From contig CAVZRO010000035.1 of NCBI GenBank assembly GCA_963777625.1, positions 186,001-250,000 of the forward strand: a stretch of 64,000 bases of DNA, written 5' to 3'. Under the pieces are notes generated by a model. That model worked only from the letters and a program-made list of their open reading frames with translations, had not been told where the DNA came from and did not search any database. Below are positions 55,824-64,000 of this stretch, in pieces; the stretch's first letter is position 1; the number at the start of each line of letters is the position of its first letter. Made by a program: the position numbers and the translations under genes. The stretch is from DATDIC01 sp963777625. GTDB taxonomy: Bacteria; Pseudomonadota; Alphaproteobacteria; Acetobacterales; Acetobacteraceae.

Positions 55824-56729
55824 ATGCAAAATCTCGAACCCATCCGCATATTCATAACGGTAGCGGAAATGGGGAGCTTCACCCACGCGGCCGATAGCCT
55901 GGGCATCCAAAAGGGGAGGGCCTCAACGGCGGTCCGGAAGCTGGAAGAAGATGTCGGTGTCAGGCTCCTGCACCGGACGACGCGCAGCGTGCAGTTGACG
56001 GAGGACGGACGCGCATTTCATGCCCGTGCCCGCGATCTGCTTGCTGAAGTCGATGACCTACACTCGATGTTCGCAGGCGATCGCGTGGCACTTCGCGGGC
56101 GCTTACGGGTCGATCTTCCGACCGAGGTGGCGCGCACAACGATCGTGCCGGCTCTGCCGGATTTCATGGCGACTCACCCCGAGTTGGAGTTGGAGGTGTC
56201 GAGTACGGATCGGCAAGTTGATCTGGTTCAAGAGGGGTTTGACTGCGTATTGCGACTTGGTCCCATCCGGGACGAGACGCTGATTGCCCGCCCGCTGGGC
56301 CTGTTGCGCATGGTCAACGCTGCCAGTCCCGCCTATCTGGCGCGCTATGGCGTCCCTCGATCGACAGAAGATCTCCAGCGTCAGGAACATCGGACAATTC
56401 ATTTTTCGACGATGCTGGGCGCAAGACCCATTGGATGGGAATATCCGGACGGCGACAGCTACGCGACGCTTCAGTTGCCAGGTGCGCTACACGTCAACAG
56501 CGCGCAGACCTACGAAGCCGCTGCCCTCGCCGGCCTTGGCCTGATTCAGGCGCCACTCCTGGGGATTGGCCGATACATAGAGAGTGGAGCGCTTGTGGAG
56601 ATCATACCCGATTCTCGTCGCCGGGCGCTCGCCGTGTCCCTCGTCGTAGCACATCGGAGCAATCTGTCGCGCCGAGTCCGCGCATTCATGAAATGGATCG
56701 AAGATGTACTCGCGCCCTATTTAGAATAG
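55824..56729 (+). CDS. LysR-family transcriptional regulator
   Basis: 301 residues. HTH: MGSFTHAADSLGIQKGRAST, AVRKLEEDVGVRLLHRTTRS; effector domain with RGRLRVDLPTEVARTTIVPA. Divergent from the DoxX-NmrA pair (121 bases between), its likely target. Complete. Confidence 0.9.
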   Translation: MQNLEPIRIFITVAEMGSFTHAADSLGIQKGRASTAVRKLEEDVGVRLLHRTTRSVQLTEDGRAFHARARDLLAEVDDLHSMFAGDRVALRGRLRVDLPTEVARTTIVPALPDFMATHPELELEVSSTDRQVDLVQEGFDCVLRLGPIRDETLIARPLGLLRMVNAASPAYLARYGVPRSTEDLQRQEHRTIHFSTMLGARPIGWEYPDGDSYATLQLPGALHVNSAQTYEAAALAGLGLIQAPLLGIGRYIESGALVEIIPDSRRRALAVSLVVAHRSNLSRRVRAFMKWIEDVLAPYLE

Positions 56730-56884
56730 CGAAACGAATTGCGTCGTTCGGCCCTCGATGTCAACGGCGGAGTAATTTCAGGCCACTGGTCGGCAGGATC
56801 TCGCCAGTATCAGGGTCAGCCACGACAAAAGAACGCGGTATGCGAGAACTATCGACTACGATTGCTGCGGCAACATCACATAGT

Positions 56885-57160
56885 ACGCTTTGCTATCCTG
56901 CCTCACTCCGCAGTATCCCCCCTCACTCCCACTCGATCGTTCCGAGCCATCGTAATGCATTGACTTAGCGACGCAAATTATCTCCGTGTGCGACGAAAAA
57001 CCGTCGCCTCGAGCCGTCAGAAATTTACGCTCGTGAATTCAAAGGGGAATTTCGCTGATTCGGATTCAGCTTGGTTTCAGCGACTATCGATATCGAATGG
57101 TCGCTTTTTCTCGGAGTCCTCCGCAAAAGCGGCGTCTCCAGCTTACCCAAAAAGACCGTC
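56885..57160. repeat. guaA-end repeat R2
   Basis: Core TCCCACTCGAT (56927-56937), 234 bases to the end of AAAAAGACCGTC (57160), the same length as R3. Contains TTCAAAGGGGAATTTCGCTG and GGTTTCAGCGACTATCGATA. On the complementary strand the core reads IEWE followed by a stop, like GuaA. The 47 bases before the core align with R3 without gaps. Confidence 0.82.
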
Positions 57161-57313
57161 AGCGATGGTGAAGCCCGTCGTCCATCAGTAGTGTGGCCCT
57201 CGCGCCGGTTGCGATACGGCGCACCATTCGCGGATTGAACGACGCCGCTTCAAGCGATCGCAGCTCGGCTTCCGACCGGATTACGGCAAGCGTCGCCGGC
57301 GACCTGCCGCGCG

Positions 57314-58210
57314 TCAGTCGCGCGATATGGACAGCCCCGCGAGAAGCGGAGCGTACGCGGCGAGCCTGCGGGATACGAACTCCGTGAAGAGCCGCACGCG
57401 TTTCGTCTTGCGCGTCTCGCCCAGCGTGAGAAGCCAGAGCGTACCGTACCTGTGCAGGTCGGTGCCCGGCACCCTCACCAGTAGGGGATCGGCATCTCCG
57501 ACGAAGCACGGCAGTGTCGTTATCCCAAGCCCTTGCCGTACTGCAACGATCTGCGCCTCGGCGTCCGTGGTCCTGAACGGAACCCCCGTGATGCGAACCT
57601 CACCCTCGCGGACCCAGTCCGGGATTCCATGAATGCTTATGACGATCCACCGGATGGGATCAAACACGCCCGCACGCCACGCGGCTAGTCGATCGCGGGC
57701 CATGTAGACGCCTCCGAACAGCTCCGGTCCCTTCAGGCCGTGAAGATTGAGCGGCAGGGTTTTGCGATCGTAGACGACGCGGATCGCGACGTCGGCCTCT
57801 CGGTTGGTCAGATTTGCCAGCTCGCCGGACGACAAGATTTCCATCTCGATGTCCGGATGCAGACGCGCGAAATCGGTGAAGTCCGGCATGAGCAGGTGTG
57901 TCGCGAGGTCCGGTGCCAGCGTCACCCGCAGGAGCCCGCGCACGCTCTGGTCGCGCCCGAAGACGCGCGTCTCCAGCAGGTGCGACGACGCTTCCATCTG
58001 GTCCGCGAACTCGAGGACCTCCTCGCCCGCAGCCGTCAGGCGGTAGCCCGAAGGCAGCTTTTCGAACATGTGGACCCCGAGGCGTTCCTCGAGCTGGGCG
58101 ATGCGTCGCAGCACGGTCGCGTGGTTCACACCGAGGCGCTCGGCGGCAGCCCGCACCGAGCCTCCGCGCGCGACGGCAAGAAAGTAGCGAACGTCATCCC
58201 AGTCGATCAT
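57314..58210 (-). CDS. LysR-family transcriptional regulator
   Basis: 298 residues from MIDWDDVRYFLAVARGGSVR at 58210; the frame extends to 58288 without similarity. HTH continues AAAERLGVNHATVLRRIAQL; effector domain GLLRVTLAPDLATHLLMPDF. Divergent from the SDR gene at 58469, which it probably regulates. Cargo unit 2. Confidence 0.9.
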   Translation of the reverse strand: MIDWDDVRYFLAVARGGSVRAAAERLGVNHATVLRRIAQLEERLGVHMFEKLPSGYRLTAAGEEVLEFADQMEASSHLLETRVFGRDQSVRGLLRVTLAPDLATHLLMPDFTDFARLHPDIEMEILSSGELANLTNREADVAIRVVYDRKTLPLNLHGLKGPELFGGVYMARDRLAAWRAGVFDPIRWIVISIHGIPDWVREGEVRITGVPFRTTDAEAQIVAVRQGLGITTLPCFVGDADPLLVRVPGTDLHRYGTLWLLTLGETRKTKRVRLFTEFVSRRLAAYAPLLAGLSISRD

Positions 58211-58468
58211 GGTGCAATCCCGCACCGCGCGGTGCGCCTTCCAAAGCCCGTAACTAACGCATCGAACAGCAGTACGGGCGGTCATCATAGCCTATGCCGA
58301 CAAGCACGGCCCAATTCCGAACGGCGGACACCGATCATCGCGGCTGTCCAGCCGGATCGATTTCGCACCACCGATGTGCGCGCTTCTGCACTCAACGCCT
58401 GACGCCGGCAGACCCATGTCGAGGTTCTCGGGGGCAGATGCTGTCCCGACACCACGAAAGGAGAAGTT

Positions 58469-59203
58469 ATGGGAAAGCTTGAGGGTAAGGTTGCAGTCAT
58501 CACGGGTGGATCGAGCGGTATGGCACTGGCGAGCGCCAAGCGGTTCGTTGAAGAAGGCGCCTATGTTTTCATCACGGGCCGGAGGCAGGAGGCGCTCGAC
58601 GAGGCCGTCAAGCTGATTGGCCGGAACGTGATCGGCGTGCGCGGCGACGCGGCCAATCTCGACGACCTCGACCGTCTGTTCGACACGGTCAAGCGGGAAA
58701 AGGGCAGGATCGACGTCCTGTACGCGAGCGCCGGCATGGGCGAAGCCGTCCCACTGGGCGAGATTACCGAGCAGCATTTCGATGCGGCCTTCGGCCTGAA
58801 TACGCGCGGCACGCTGTTTACGGTTCAGAAGGCGTTGCCGCTGTTCAACGATGGCGGATCGATCTTCATGACCGGGTCAGTTGCTTCGGTGAAAGGTTTT
58901 CCTGGTTACGGCGTGTATTCGGCGAGCAAGGCGGCGTTGCGCTCATTCGCACGCACTTGGCTCAACGAACTGAAGGGCAGGAATATCCGGGTGAACGTGC
59001 TGAGCCCGGGGCCGATCGCCACACCGATGCAGGACCAAGTTCTCACCGAGGAGGCGAAGCGGATGTTCGAATCCCTGATCCCGCGGGGAAAGATGGGTCG
59101 TCCTGAGGAAATTGCGGCGGTCGCGGTGTTTCTTGCTTCAGACGATTCGAGCTTCGTGAATGGGGTGGAGCTGTCTGTCGACGGCGGCTTCTCGGCCATC
59201 TGA
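58469..59203 (+). CDS. Short-chain dehydrogenase/reductase
   Basis: 244 residues, classical SDR: VAVITGGSSGMALASAKRFV, DVLYASAGMG (NAG variant), SIFMTGSVASVKGFPGYGVY with YxxxK in YSASKAAL, and DDSSFVNGVELSVDGGFSAI. NAD(P)-dependent oxidoreductase. 54 bases before the next gene, so likely co-transcribed. Confidence 0.9.
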   Translation: MGKLEGKVAVITGGSSGMALASAKRFVEEGAYVFITGRRQEALDEAVKLIGRNVIGVRGDAANLDDLDRLFDTVKREKGRIDVLYASAGMGEAVPLGEITEQHFDAAFGLNTRGTLFTVQKALPLFNDGGSIFMTGSVASVKGFPGYGVYSASKAALRSFARTWLNELKGRNIRVNVLSPGPIATPMQDQVLTEEAKRMFESLIPRGKMGRPEEIAAVAVFLASDDSSFVNGVELSVDGGFSAI

Positions 59204-59257
59204 CCCAGCGGCGTTGAAGGCCGCGGAATCAATATCAACACGGATCGGAGAAGTATT

Positions 59258-59857
59258 ATGAGCTATGCGATTGTGGGATTCGGTGCGGTAGGCCAGGCCC
59301 TCGCCCACGCCTTCGCCCGTAAAAACATCGACGTGGCCGTCGCGAGCCGCCGGCCTCCCGAGGCGTTGGCGCCGCAGGCTCGGGCGATTGGACCCACGGT
59401 CGTCGCCAAGTCGCTGCGGGATGCACTCGAGGCCGACACAATCATCTTGGCGGTCCCGTTCGGGGAGCATCGCGAGGTTGCGAAGGCCCTGCCGAGCTGG
59501 AAAGGCAAGACGGTCATCGACGCGATGAACGCGTTAGTTCCCCCTGAGGAGCTGGACGGTCTCCCGTCCTCCGCCTTCGTCGCGAAGGCGTTCACCGGCG
59601 CCAAGTTCGTGAAAGGTTTCAATCACCTGATTGCGGCCACCCTGGCTGCCGATCCGATCGTCGAGGGCGGCCACCGGGTCATCTTTCTGTCGAGCGACGA
59701 CGAGGACGCGATCGCTCCCGTGGCGGATTTGGCCAAACAACTCGGGTTCGCACCCGTCAAGCTGGGAAAACTCAACGAGGGTGGCGCGCTGGTGCACGCA
59801 CGCGGCCGCACTTGGGGTCAGCTCATCTTCCAGGATTTGTTCAAGAAGGAGCAGTAA
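59258..59857 (+). CDS. F420/NADP oxidoreductase-like NAD-binding protein
   Basis: 199 residues. MSYAIVGFGAVGQALAHAFA is a dinucleotide fold; VAVASRRPPEAL suggests NADP; TIILAVPFGEHREVAKALPS and FVKGFNHLIAATLAADPIVE resemble the NADP oxidoreductase coenzyme-F420-dependent family. Bacterial members do not necessarily use F420. Cargo unit 2. Confidence 0.82.
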   Translation: MSYAIVGFGAVGQALAHAFARKNIDVAVASRRPPEALAPQARAIGPTVVAKSLRDALEADTIILAVPFGEHREVAKALPSWKGKTVIDAMNALVPPEELDGLPSSAFVAKAFTGAKFVKGFNHLIAATLAADPIVEGGHRVIFLSSDDEDAIAPVADLAKQLGFAPVKLGKLNEGGALVHARGRTWGQLIFQDLFKKEQ

Positions 59858-59887
59858 TCGGCGGAACGGCAGATCTGCGGGTCGCTT

Positions 59888-59988
59888 AGAGCGTGATCGC
59901 TTCAAGATGAAGCGCTCAAGCTCTAAAATTCATTGTTCGAGAGCGTGATTCACGCTTTCCGACCGTCAGCCTCAAGCGATCACGCTCT
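59888..59988. repeat. Inverted-repeat intergenic element
   Basis: AGAGCGTGATCGCTT (59888-59902) pairs with AAGCGATCACGCTCT (59974-59988), with a smaller palindrome AGCGTGA-T-TCACGCT (59942-59956) inside. A type of dispersed palindromic repeat common in alphaproteobacteria; could end the cargo 2 transcript. Confidence 0.65.
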
Positions 59989-59995
59989 AAAATCT

Positions 59996-60307
59996 ACCGA
60001 CTGCTATAGATGGCCTAGGATTTGCCCGAGTGTCCTCTGCTATCCGATACTACTCCACGATACTCGCCATCATTCCCACTCGATTGTTTTGAGCAATGGT
60101 AACGTGCTGATTTAGAAGCGCAAATTCTTTCTTCGCCCGACGAAGAACCGTCTCACCAATCCGTCGGAAAATTGCGCTCTTGATTTCAAAGGAGAATTTT
60201 CGCGATTTGGAATCTGCTCGGTTTCGGCGACTATCGCTGACGATCGGTCCATTTTTTTGAAACCCAGCGCGTGGCAGGCAGAAGCGCCTTGGTGAAAAAA
60301 GACCGTC
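59996..60307. repeat. guaA-end repeat R3
   Basis: Core TTCCCACTCGAT (60073-60084) followed to AAAAAAGACCGTC (60307), 234 bases from the T of TCCCACTCGAT. Contains TTCAAAGGAGAATTTTCGCG and TCTGCTCGGTTTCGGCGACT. The complementary strand reads IEWE and stop. About 70 bases before the core also match R1. Confidence 0.82.
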
Positions 60308-60318
60308 GCCGCCGATAT

Positions 60319-60357
60319 GGCGCGTCGGATCTGCGAGCGCCCCGAAGGGCCGGTCCA
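60319..60357 (-). pseudogene. ArsR-type regulator N-terminal fragment
   Basis: Minus-strand codons LDRPFGALADPTR match the start of ArsR-family regulators (LDxxFxALADPTRR). The match stops where repeat R3 begins (GACCGTC), so the repeat boundary cuts this gene. Confidence 0.5.
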
Positions 60358-60507
60358 AACTCGCGTCCGCAGTGTTTCCCTTGTAGGAAACCCATATGGC
60401 GGCACAGGCGTTCATACAACGGCCGACCTGTGCAGCGCCTACGCGCGCGCACCGTGTGGGTCTGTCCATGATGGAACCGTAGTCCCGCTTCCGCATGAGG
60501 AGCTCAT

Positions 60508-60933
60508 ATGCAAGAGTTCGAGGGTATCAAAGTCCTGTTCGTTGCCGGGTTTGGGCCAATCGTCCGCGATAGAGTCGCGGGCGGAAAATTATACGGCGAG
60601 ACCCTCAATATCTCATTCAAGATGGAGCAGGGCGGTTACCTGCATACCGAGGCTCTGAAAGGAGTTCGGACTTTCGCCTTGTGGCCGCTCGATCAGGCGG
60701 CGCAGTCCTGCTTTGGCAAAGATTCCTGGCCAGACAATACACCTGTTCCCCAAGCATGGCTCGAATTTGATGTCGAGGACGTTGAAGGCGCAACCGCGGA
60801 ACTGGAATCGCGAGGCTATCGACTGCTCATCAAGAACAAGAAGGAGCCATGGGGTCAGACTGTCACACGGTTCCTTTCGCCGGAAGGACTTCTGGTTGGA
60901 CTAACAATCACTCCATCGATGCGGGACTCATGA
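60508..60933 (+). CDS. VOC (glyoxalase/bleomycin-resistance-like) protein
   Basis: 141 residues, one VOC module pair: FEGIKVLFVAGFGPIVRDRV, PVPQAWLEFDVEDVEGATAE, LESRGYRLLIKNKKEPWGQT, and RFLSPEGLLVGLTITPSM. Metal site and substrate not evident. Sole gene of cargo unit 3. Confidence 0.82.
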   Translation: MQEFEGIKVLFVAGFGPIVRDRVAGGKLYGETLNISFKMEQGGYLHTEALKGVRTFALWPLDQAAQSCFGKDSWPDNTPVPQAWLEFDVEDVEGATAELESRGYRLLIKNKKEPWGQTVTRFLSPEGLLVGLTITPSMRDS

Positions 60934-61004
60934 GTGCCTCGATGAACGTTTAGTGACCCGTTCATTTCGACACTATCGAAGACGATCTGTTAAACCGAAT
61001 TTCT

Positions 61005-61075
61005 AATCCTATCCGCTACTATCCAAACGCCGCTTTTTCCACGACCCGTCATTCCCACTCGATCGTCCCCGGCGG
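61005..61075. other. guaA 3' end, presumed attachment site
   Basis: TTCCCACTCGATCG (61052-61065) within the last codons of guaA (IEWE and stop, minus strand) shares the core with R1-R3. Upstream, TATCCGCTACTATCC recalls the CTATCC found before each repeat core. Consistent with the original target of the array. Confidence 0.6.
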
Positions 61076-62620
61076 CTTGCTGGTAATATCGTACGTAACC
61101 CGATTCACCCCCCGCACCTCGTTGACAATCCGGCTCGCAACCCGCGTCAGGAACCCCATGTCGAACGAATACACATCCGCCGTCATGCCATCCGTGCTGG
61201 TCACCGCCCGCAGCGCGCACACCTGGTCATAGGTGCGCCCGTCCCCCATCACCCCCACCGTGCGCACCGGCAGCAGCACGGCGAACGCCTGCCAGATCGC
61301 GTCGTACAGCCCGGCCGCCCGGATCTCCTCCAGGTAGATCGCGTCCGCCCGCCGCAATATCTCCAGCTTCTCCGGCGACACCGCGCCCGGAATGCGGATC
61401 GCCAGCCCCGGCCCCGGAAACGGATGCCGCCCGATGATCGCCTCCGGCAGCCCCAGCGTGCGGCCCAGCGCCCGCACCTCGTCCTTGAACAGCTCCCGCA
61501 GCGGCTCCACCAGTTTCATCCGCATCCGGTCCGGCAGCCCGCCGACATTATGATGCGACTTGATCGTCACGCTCGGCCCGCCGGTGAAGCTCACCGATTC
61601 GATCACGTCCGGATACAGCGTCCCCTGCGCCAGGAACTCCGCGCCGCCCAGCTTCGCCGCCTCCTGCTCGAACACCTCCACGAACAGCCGCCCGATCGTC
61701 TTGCGCTTCGCCTCCGGGTCGGTCACGCCCTCCAGCGCGCCCAGGAACAGCTCCGACGCATCGCGATGCACCAGCCGGATATTGAACCGGTCACGGAACG
61801 TCGCCACCACCTCGTCCGCCTCGCCCGCCCGCAACAGCCCATGATCGACGAAGATGCAGGTCAGTTGCTCGCCGATCGCCTGATGGATCAGCACCGCCGC
61901 CACCGAGGAATCCACCCCGCCCGACAGCCCGCAGATCACCCGCCCGCCGCCGATCTGCTCTCGCAGCCGCACCAGCTCCGCCTCGCGGAACGCCGCCATC
62001 GTCCATCCACCGGACAGTCCGGCGACGCCATGAGTGAAATTCCGCAGCAACTGCCCGCCATGCGGCGTGTGCGCCACCTCCGGATGAAACTGCAGCCCAT
62101 AGAACCGCCGCGCCTCATCGGCGATCGCGGCGAACGGCGCGTTGTCCGTCGCCGCCACCGAACGGAACCCCAGCGGCAGCCGCATCACCCGGTCGCCATG
62201 GCTCATCCACACCTGCTCGCGCGCGCCCACCGGCCACACCCCGTCGAACAGCGCGCACCGGTCCGTCACATCGACCAACGCCCGGCCGTATTCCCGCTGA
62301 TCCGAAGCCGCCACCGCCCCGCCGAGTTGCGCGCACAGAAGCTGCTCGCCGTAGCAGATGCCCAGCACCGGTACACCCAGTTCGAACACCACCTCGGGCG
62401 CCAGCGGCGCGCCCACCTCGTGCACGGACGCCGGCCCGCCGGACAAGATCACCGCCCGCGGCGCCCAGGCCCGGATGCGCTGCTGATCCGCGTTGAACGG
62501 CCAGATCTCGCAATACACGCCGGATTCCCGCACGCGTCGCGCAATAAGCTGCGTGAACTGGCTGCCGAAATCCAGGATCAGGACACGTTCGGGGGCGGGG
62601 TCGGCCAGGGACTCGGACAT
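61049..62620 (-). CDS. guaA: GMP synthase (glutamine-hydrolysing)
   Basis: 523 residues. N-terminal class I glutaminase with the catalytic Cys in GICYGEQLLCAQ (GEQ for the usual GMQ) and His/Glu in LQFHPEVAHT; ATP-pyrophosphatase P-loop SGGVDSSVAAVLI; C-terminal dimer domain ending GTIEWE. Converts XMP to GMP. Intact, although its last codons form the core of the adjacent repeat array. Confidence 0.95.
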   Translation of the reverse strand: MSESLADPAPERVLILDFGSQFTQLIARRVRESGVYCEIWPFNADQQRIRAWAPRAVILSGGPASVHEVGAPLAPEVVFELGVPVLGICYGEQLLCAQLGGAVAASDQREYGRALVDVTDRCALFDGVWPVGAREQVWMSHGDRVMRLPLGFRSVAATDNAPFAAIADEARRFYGLQFHPEVAHTPHGGQLLRNFTHGVAGLSGGWTMAAFREAELVRLREQIGGGRVICGLSGGVDSSVAAVLIHQAIGEQLTCIFVDHGLLRAGEADEVVATFRDRFNIRLVHRDASELFLGALEGVTDPEAKRKTIGRLFVEVFEQEAAKLGGAEFLAQGTLYPDVIESVSFTGGPSVTIKSHHNVGGLPDRMRMKLVEPLRELFKDEVRALGRTLGLPEAIIGRHPFPGPGLAIRIPGAVSPEKLEILRRADAIYLEEIRAAGLYDAIWQAFAVLLPVRTVGVMGDGRTYDQVCALRAVTSTDGMTADVYSFDMGFLTRVASRIVNEVRGVNRVTYDITSKPPGTIEWE

Positions 62621-62856
62621 GGCGCCTCAGCTACTGTCTGGGTCCGCTGCCTTGCAGCACGCGCCCCGGCTGAACGCAAGCGCCAGTCAGCCGTGTCTCA
62701 GTTTGAATGTGCGGTTTCGACCCAAGCCGGGCGCTAAACCGCCAATCGAGCAATCCCGGACCCGGACATTCACCCCCAGGGTGGCGGTGGGGGGCACGCG
62801 CAGATCGAGCCCCCAAAACTCTGGTTTGGAAGCAGATCAGGCACAGGCCAGATGTC

Positions 62857-64000
62857 CTATGATGTCCCACAGGCCTTTCCGACGAGGCTAACCAGTTGAA
62901 CGGAATTTCTGGCCAGTTCCCGACAGATGTGTCGGAAGTCCGCGAGGAGTATATCAATCGTCACTGCATCCGCGGATTGAAGGATACGCGGAATCCCCAT
63001 TACGGACAGATCTGCGCTCTCTAGCTCTCGAATCAGATCGGGCTTGTCTGCTCTGCGCCCGGTTGCGGCCCCAATCACGGCCTCAAAGGCTCTGGCGTTT
63101 GACAAAATGCATGGTTCGCTGAGGGCTTCGAGAACAGCCTCATACGCGAATGAACTATCATAGTAGATCCTGGAGAACATACCAGGGCTCACATTTTTGG
63201 AAAGACTTTCTGCAATCCGCTGCGAATGTTTAATGACATATTGCGACCCAAAAAGGAAACCGCGACAAACGAACTCGCTATAGTGGCGTACGTCCACAAC
63301 AGATCCGTCAGACCGCATCACTAGGTTCTGGCGCGGCCTAGCCATCACGGGCACCTTTATGCTCGACCAATCCGGGTCATCGGGTCGGAATGCCGGCCGC
63401 CTTCGAAATGGCGTCTCATGTTCATGATTGCAGCCGAGGCCGCTAAGATCGTACTTCTTAACTGACGTGATACCAGGCGAATAGGGGAGCAAACCCGAAG
63501 CAAGTACACCGCCACGATCTTCTCTCGCCGAGCCGCTATATACGGAGTAAAATATCAACTCTACATCCACCGGCACCGGGACGGTGGATGCCACGAGATT
63601 TTGATAGTGAAGGTCCGCGGCATCCAGGACATAACCGCATAGGACCAGTATACCGGCTGCGAAGTAGTAAAGCTCGATCTCTCTTTCGTACCGAAAGCGA
63701 TGTTGCCGAGTGATTGGAGACATAAGAAACCCGGCCCACTCGCGCTGGTTGCGCGGGTCAACAGCGGCAATTTCATGAACTGGAAAGAGGCCAGATGTCT
63801 TCAGGATCTGGAAGTACAGGCAGCACAGAATTACCTGGGATTTGCCATTTCGCGGCTTCAAAACCGATGGTTCCACCCGGTCTCCAGAAACCAGGAACCC
63901 GAAACCACTAGATGGGTGATAATCAGAGTCAAGAATATCTATCTCTACAGCCCAGCTCGGCGGTAGAGCATTACATGCAAATAATTCGCATAGTTGCTCG
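62857..64000 (-). CDS. LanM-like DUF4135 protein, right part outside the window
   Basis: At least 380 residues; the frame continues past the right edge (a GTG at 63876 is not the start, as in-frame LanM-like codons precede it). Visible features of a type 2 lanthipeptide dehydratase: ILDSDYHPSSGFGFLVSGDR, VLKPRN, AAGILVLCGYVLDAADLHYQ plus N, and VDVELIFYS. DUF4135 enzymes phosphorylate and dehydrate Ser/Thr of a precursor peptide. The protein ends at 62857 without a LanC cyclase domain, so it is either a truncated LanM or a stand-alone dehydratase. Near guaA (236-base gap). A precursor gene, if any, is outside. Confidence 0.6.
   Translation of the reverse strand, partial: EQLCELFACNALPPSWAVEIDILDSDYHPSSGFGFLVSGDRVEPSVLKPRNGKSQVILCCLYFQILKTSGLFPVHEIAAVDPRNQREWAGFLMSPITRQHRFRYEREIELYYFAAGILVLCGYVLDAADLHYQNLVASTVPVPVDVELIFYSVYSGSAREDRGGVLASGLLPYSPGITSVKKYDLSGLGCNHEHETPFRRRPAFRPDDPDWSSIKVPVMARPRQNLVMRSDGSVVDVRHYSEFVCRGFLFGSQYVIKHSQRIAESLSKNVSPGMFSRIYYDSSFAYEAVLEALSEPCILSNARAFEAVIGAATGRRADKPDLIRELESADLSVMGIPRILQSADAVTIDILLADFRHICRELARNSVQLVSLVGKACGTS

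Noticed and set aside
61424..62737. 437-codon plus-strand open frame
   Set aside because: It is opposite guaA and consists of His/Arg/Pro-rich text with no family features.

Overview
The window is GC-rich, densely coded and alphaproteobacterial in gene content: IhfA followed by a MerR-type regulator, an HU protein, CtaG/Cox11, GlgX and GuaA. The first 22 kb and the guaA end look most like an Acetobacteraceae (Rhodospirillales) chromosome. The part in between is largely accessory. This is inference from gene families; no database was searched.

Layout. 0-22 kb is mostly housekeeping and metabolism: a GabD-type dehydrogenase (cut by the left edge), an SbmA/BacA-type ABC exporter, ihfA-merR, tRNA-Pro(GGG), a double cold-shock protein, a CtaG-cytochrome c fusion, HU, two sugar ABC permeases with a mannonate dehydratase-like enzyme, an SH3/SUMF1 secreted protein, two DUF4399 proteins, a three-subunit molybdenum hydroxylase with a MoaD-like protein, a Sel1-repeat protein, an AlbA_2 protein, glgX and an HpcH/HpaI aldolase. 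22.6-34.8 kb is accessory: DUF899 with its divergent HTH gene, then a SIR2-APAZ plus short prokaryotic Argonaute pair (SPARSA-type defence) whose Argonaute is badly eroded, an Uma2 gene, a truncated beta-propeller gene, a broken GlxA-type regulator and several redox genes with LysR regulators.

35.0-38.5 kb is a compact kaiC-kaiB-histidine kinase operon. 38.6-42.8 kb holds redox enzymes (SDR, FMN reductase, NDH-2-like, YgiD-type dioxygenase) and gene debris. 43.0-48.1 kb is a nitric oxide module: quinol NO reductase norB, a small membrane protein, a Crp/Fnr regulator and nnrS, with two near-identical TTGCG-N4-CGCAA palindromes in front of the regulator and in front of nnrS. 48.1-53.9 kb carries two unknown genes and the wreck of a type I-G (I-U) CRISPR-Cas locus (cas3 start joined to cas1 end, cas2 with a stop), a decayed TacA/TacT toxin-antitoxin pair and a broken LysR gene.

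54.0-61.06 kb is a tandem array of three small cargo units. Each unit is led by a related 240-310 bp repeat whose core matches the 3' end of guaA, and the array abuts the intact guaA (61.05-62.6 kb). This looks like repeated insertion at the guaA 3' end, with no integrase in sight. Beyond guaA, a LanM-like DUF4135 protein runs off the right edge.

A recurring feature is the number of reading-frame breaks, mostly +1, in otherwise well-conserved genes. Some (pAgo, cas2, tacA) also carry nonsense codons and are probably genuine decay. Others (NDH-2, nnrS, an ABC permease) could be assembly errors. I annotate each broken gene over its full span and state where the frame changes.
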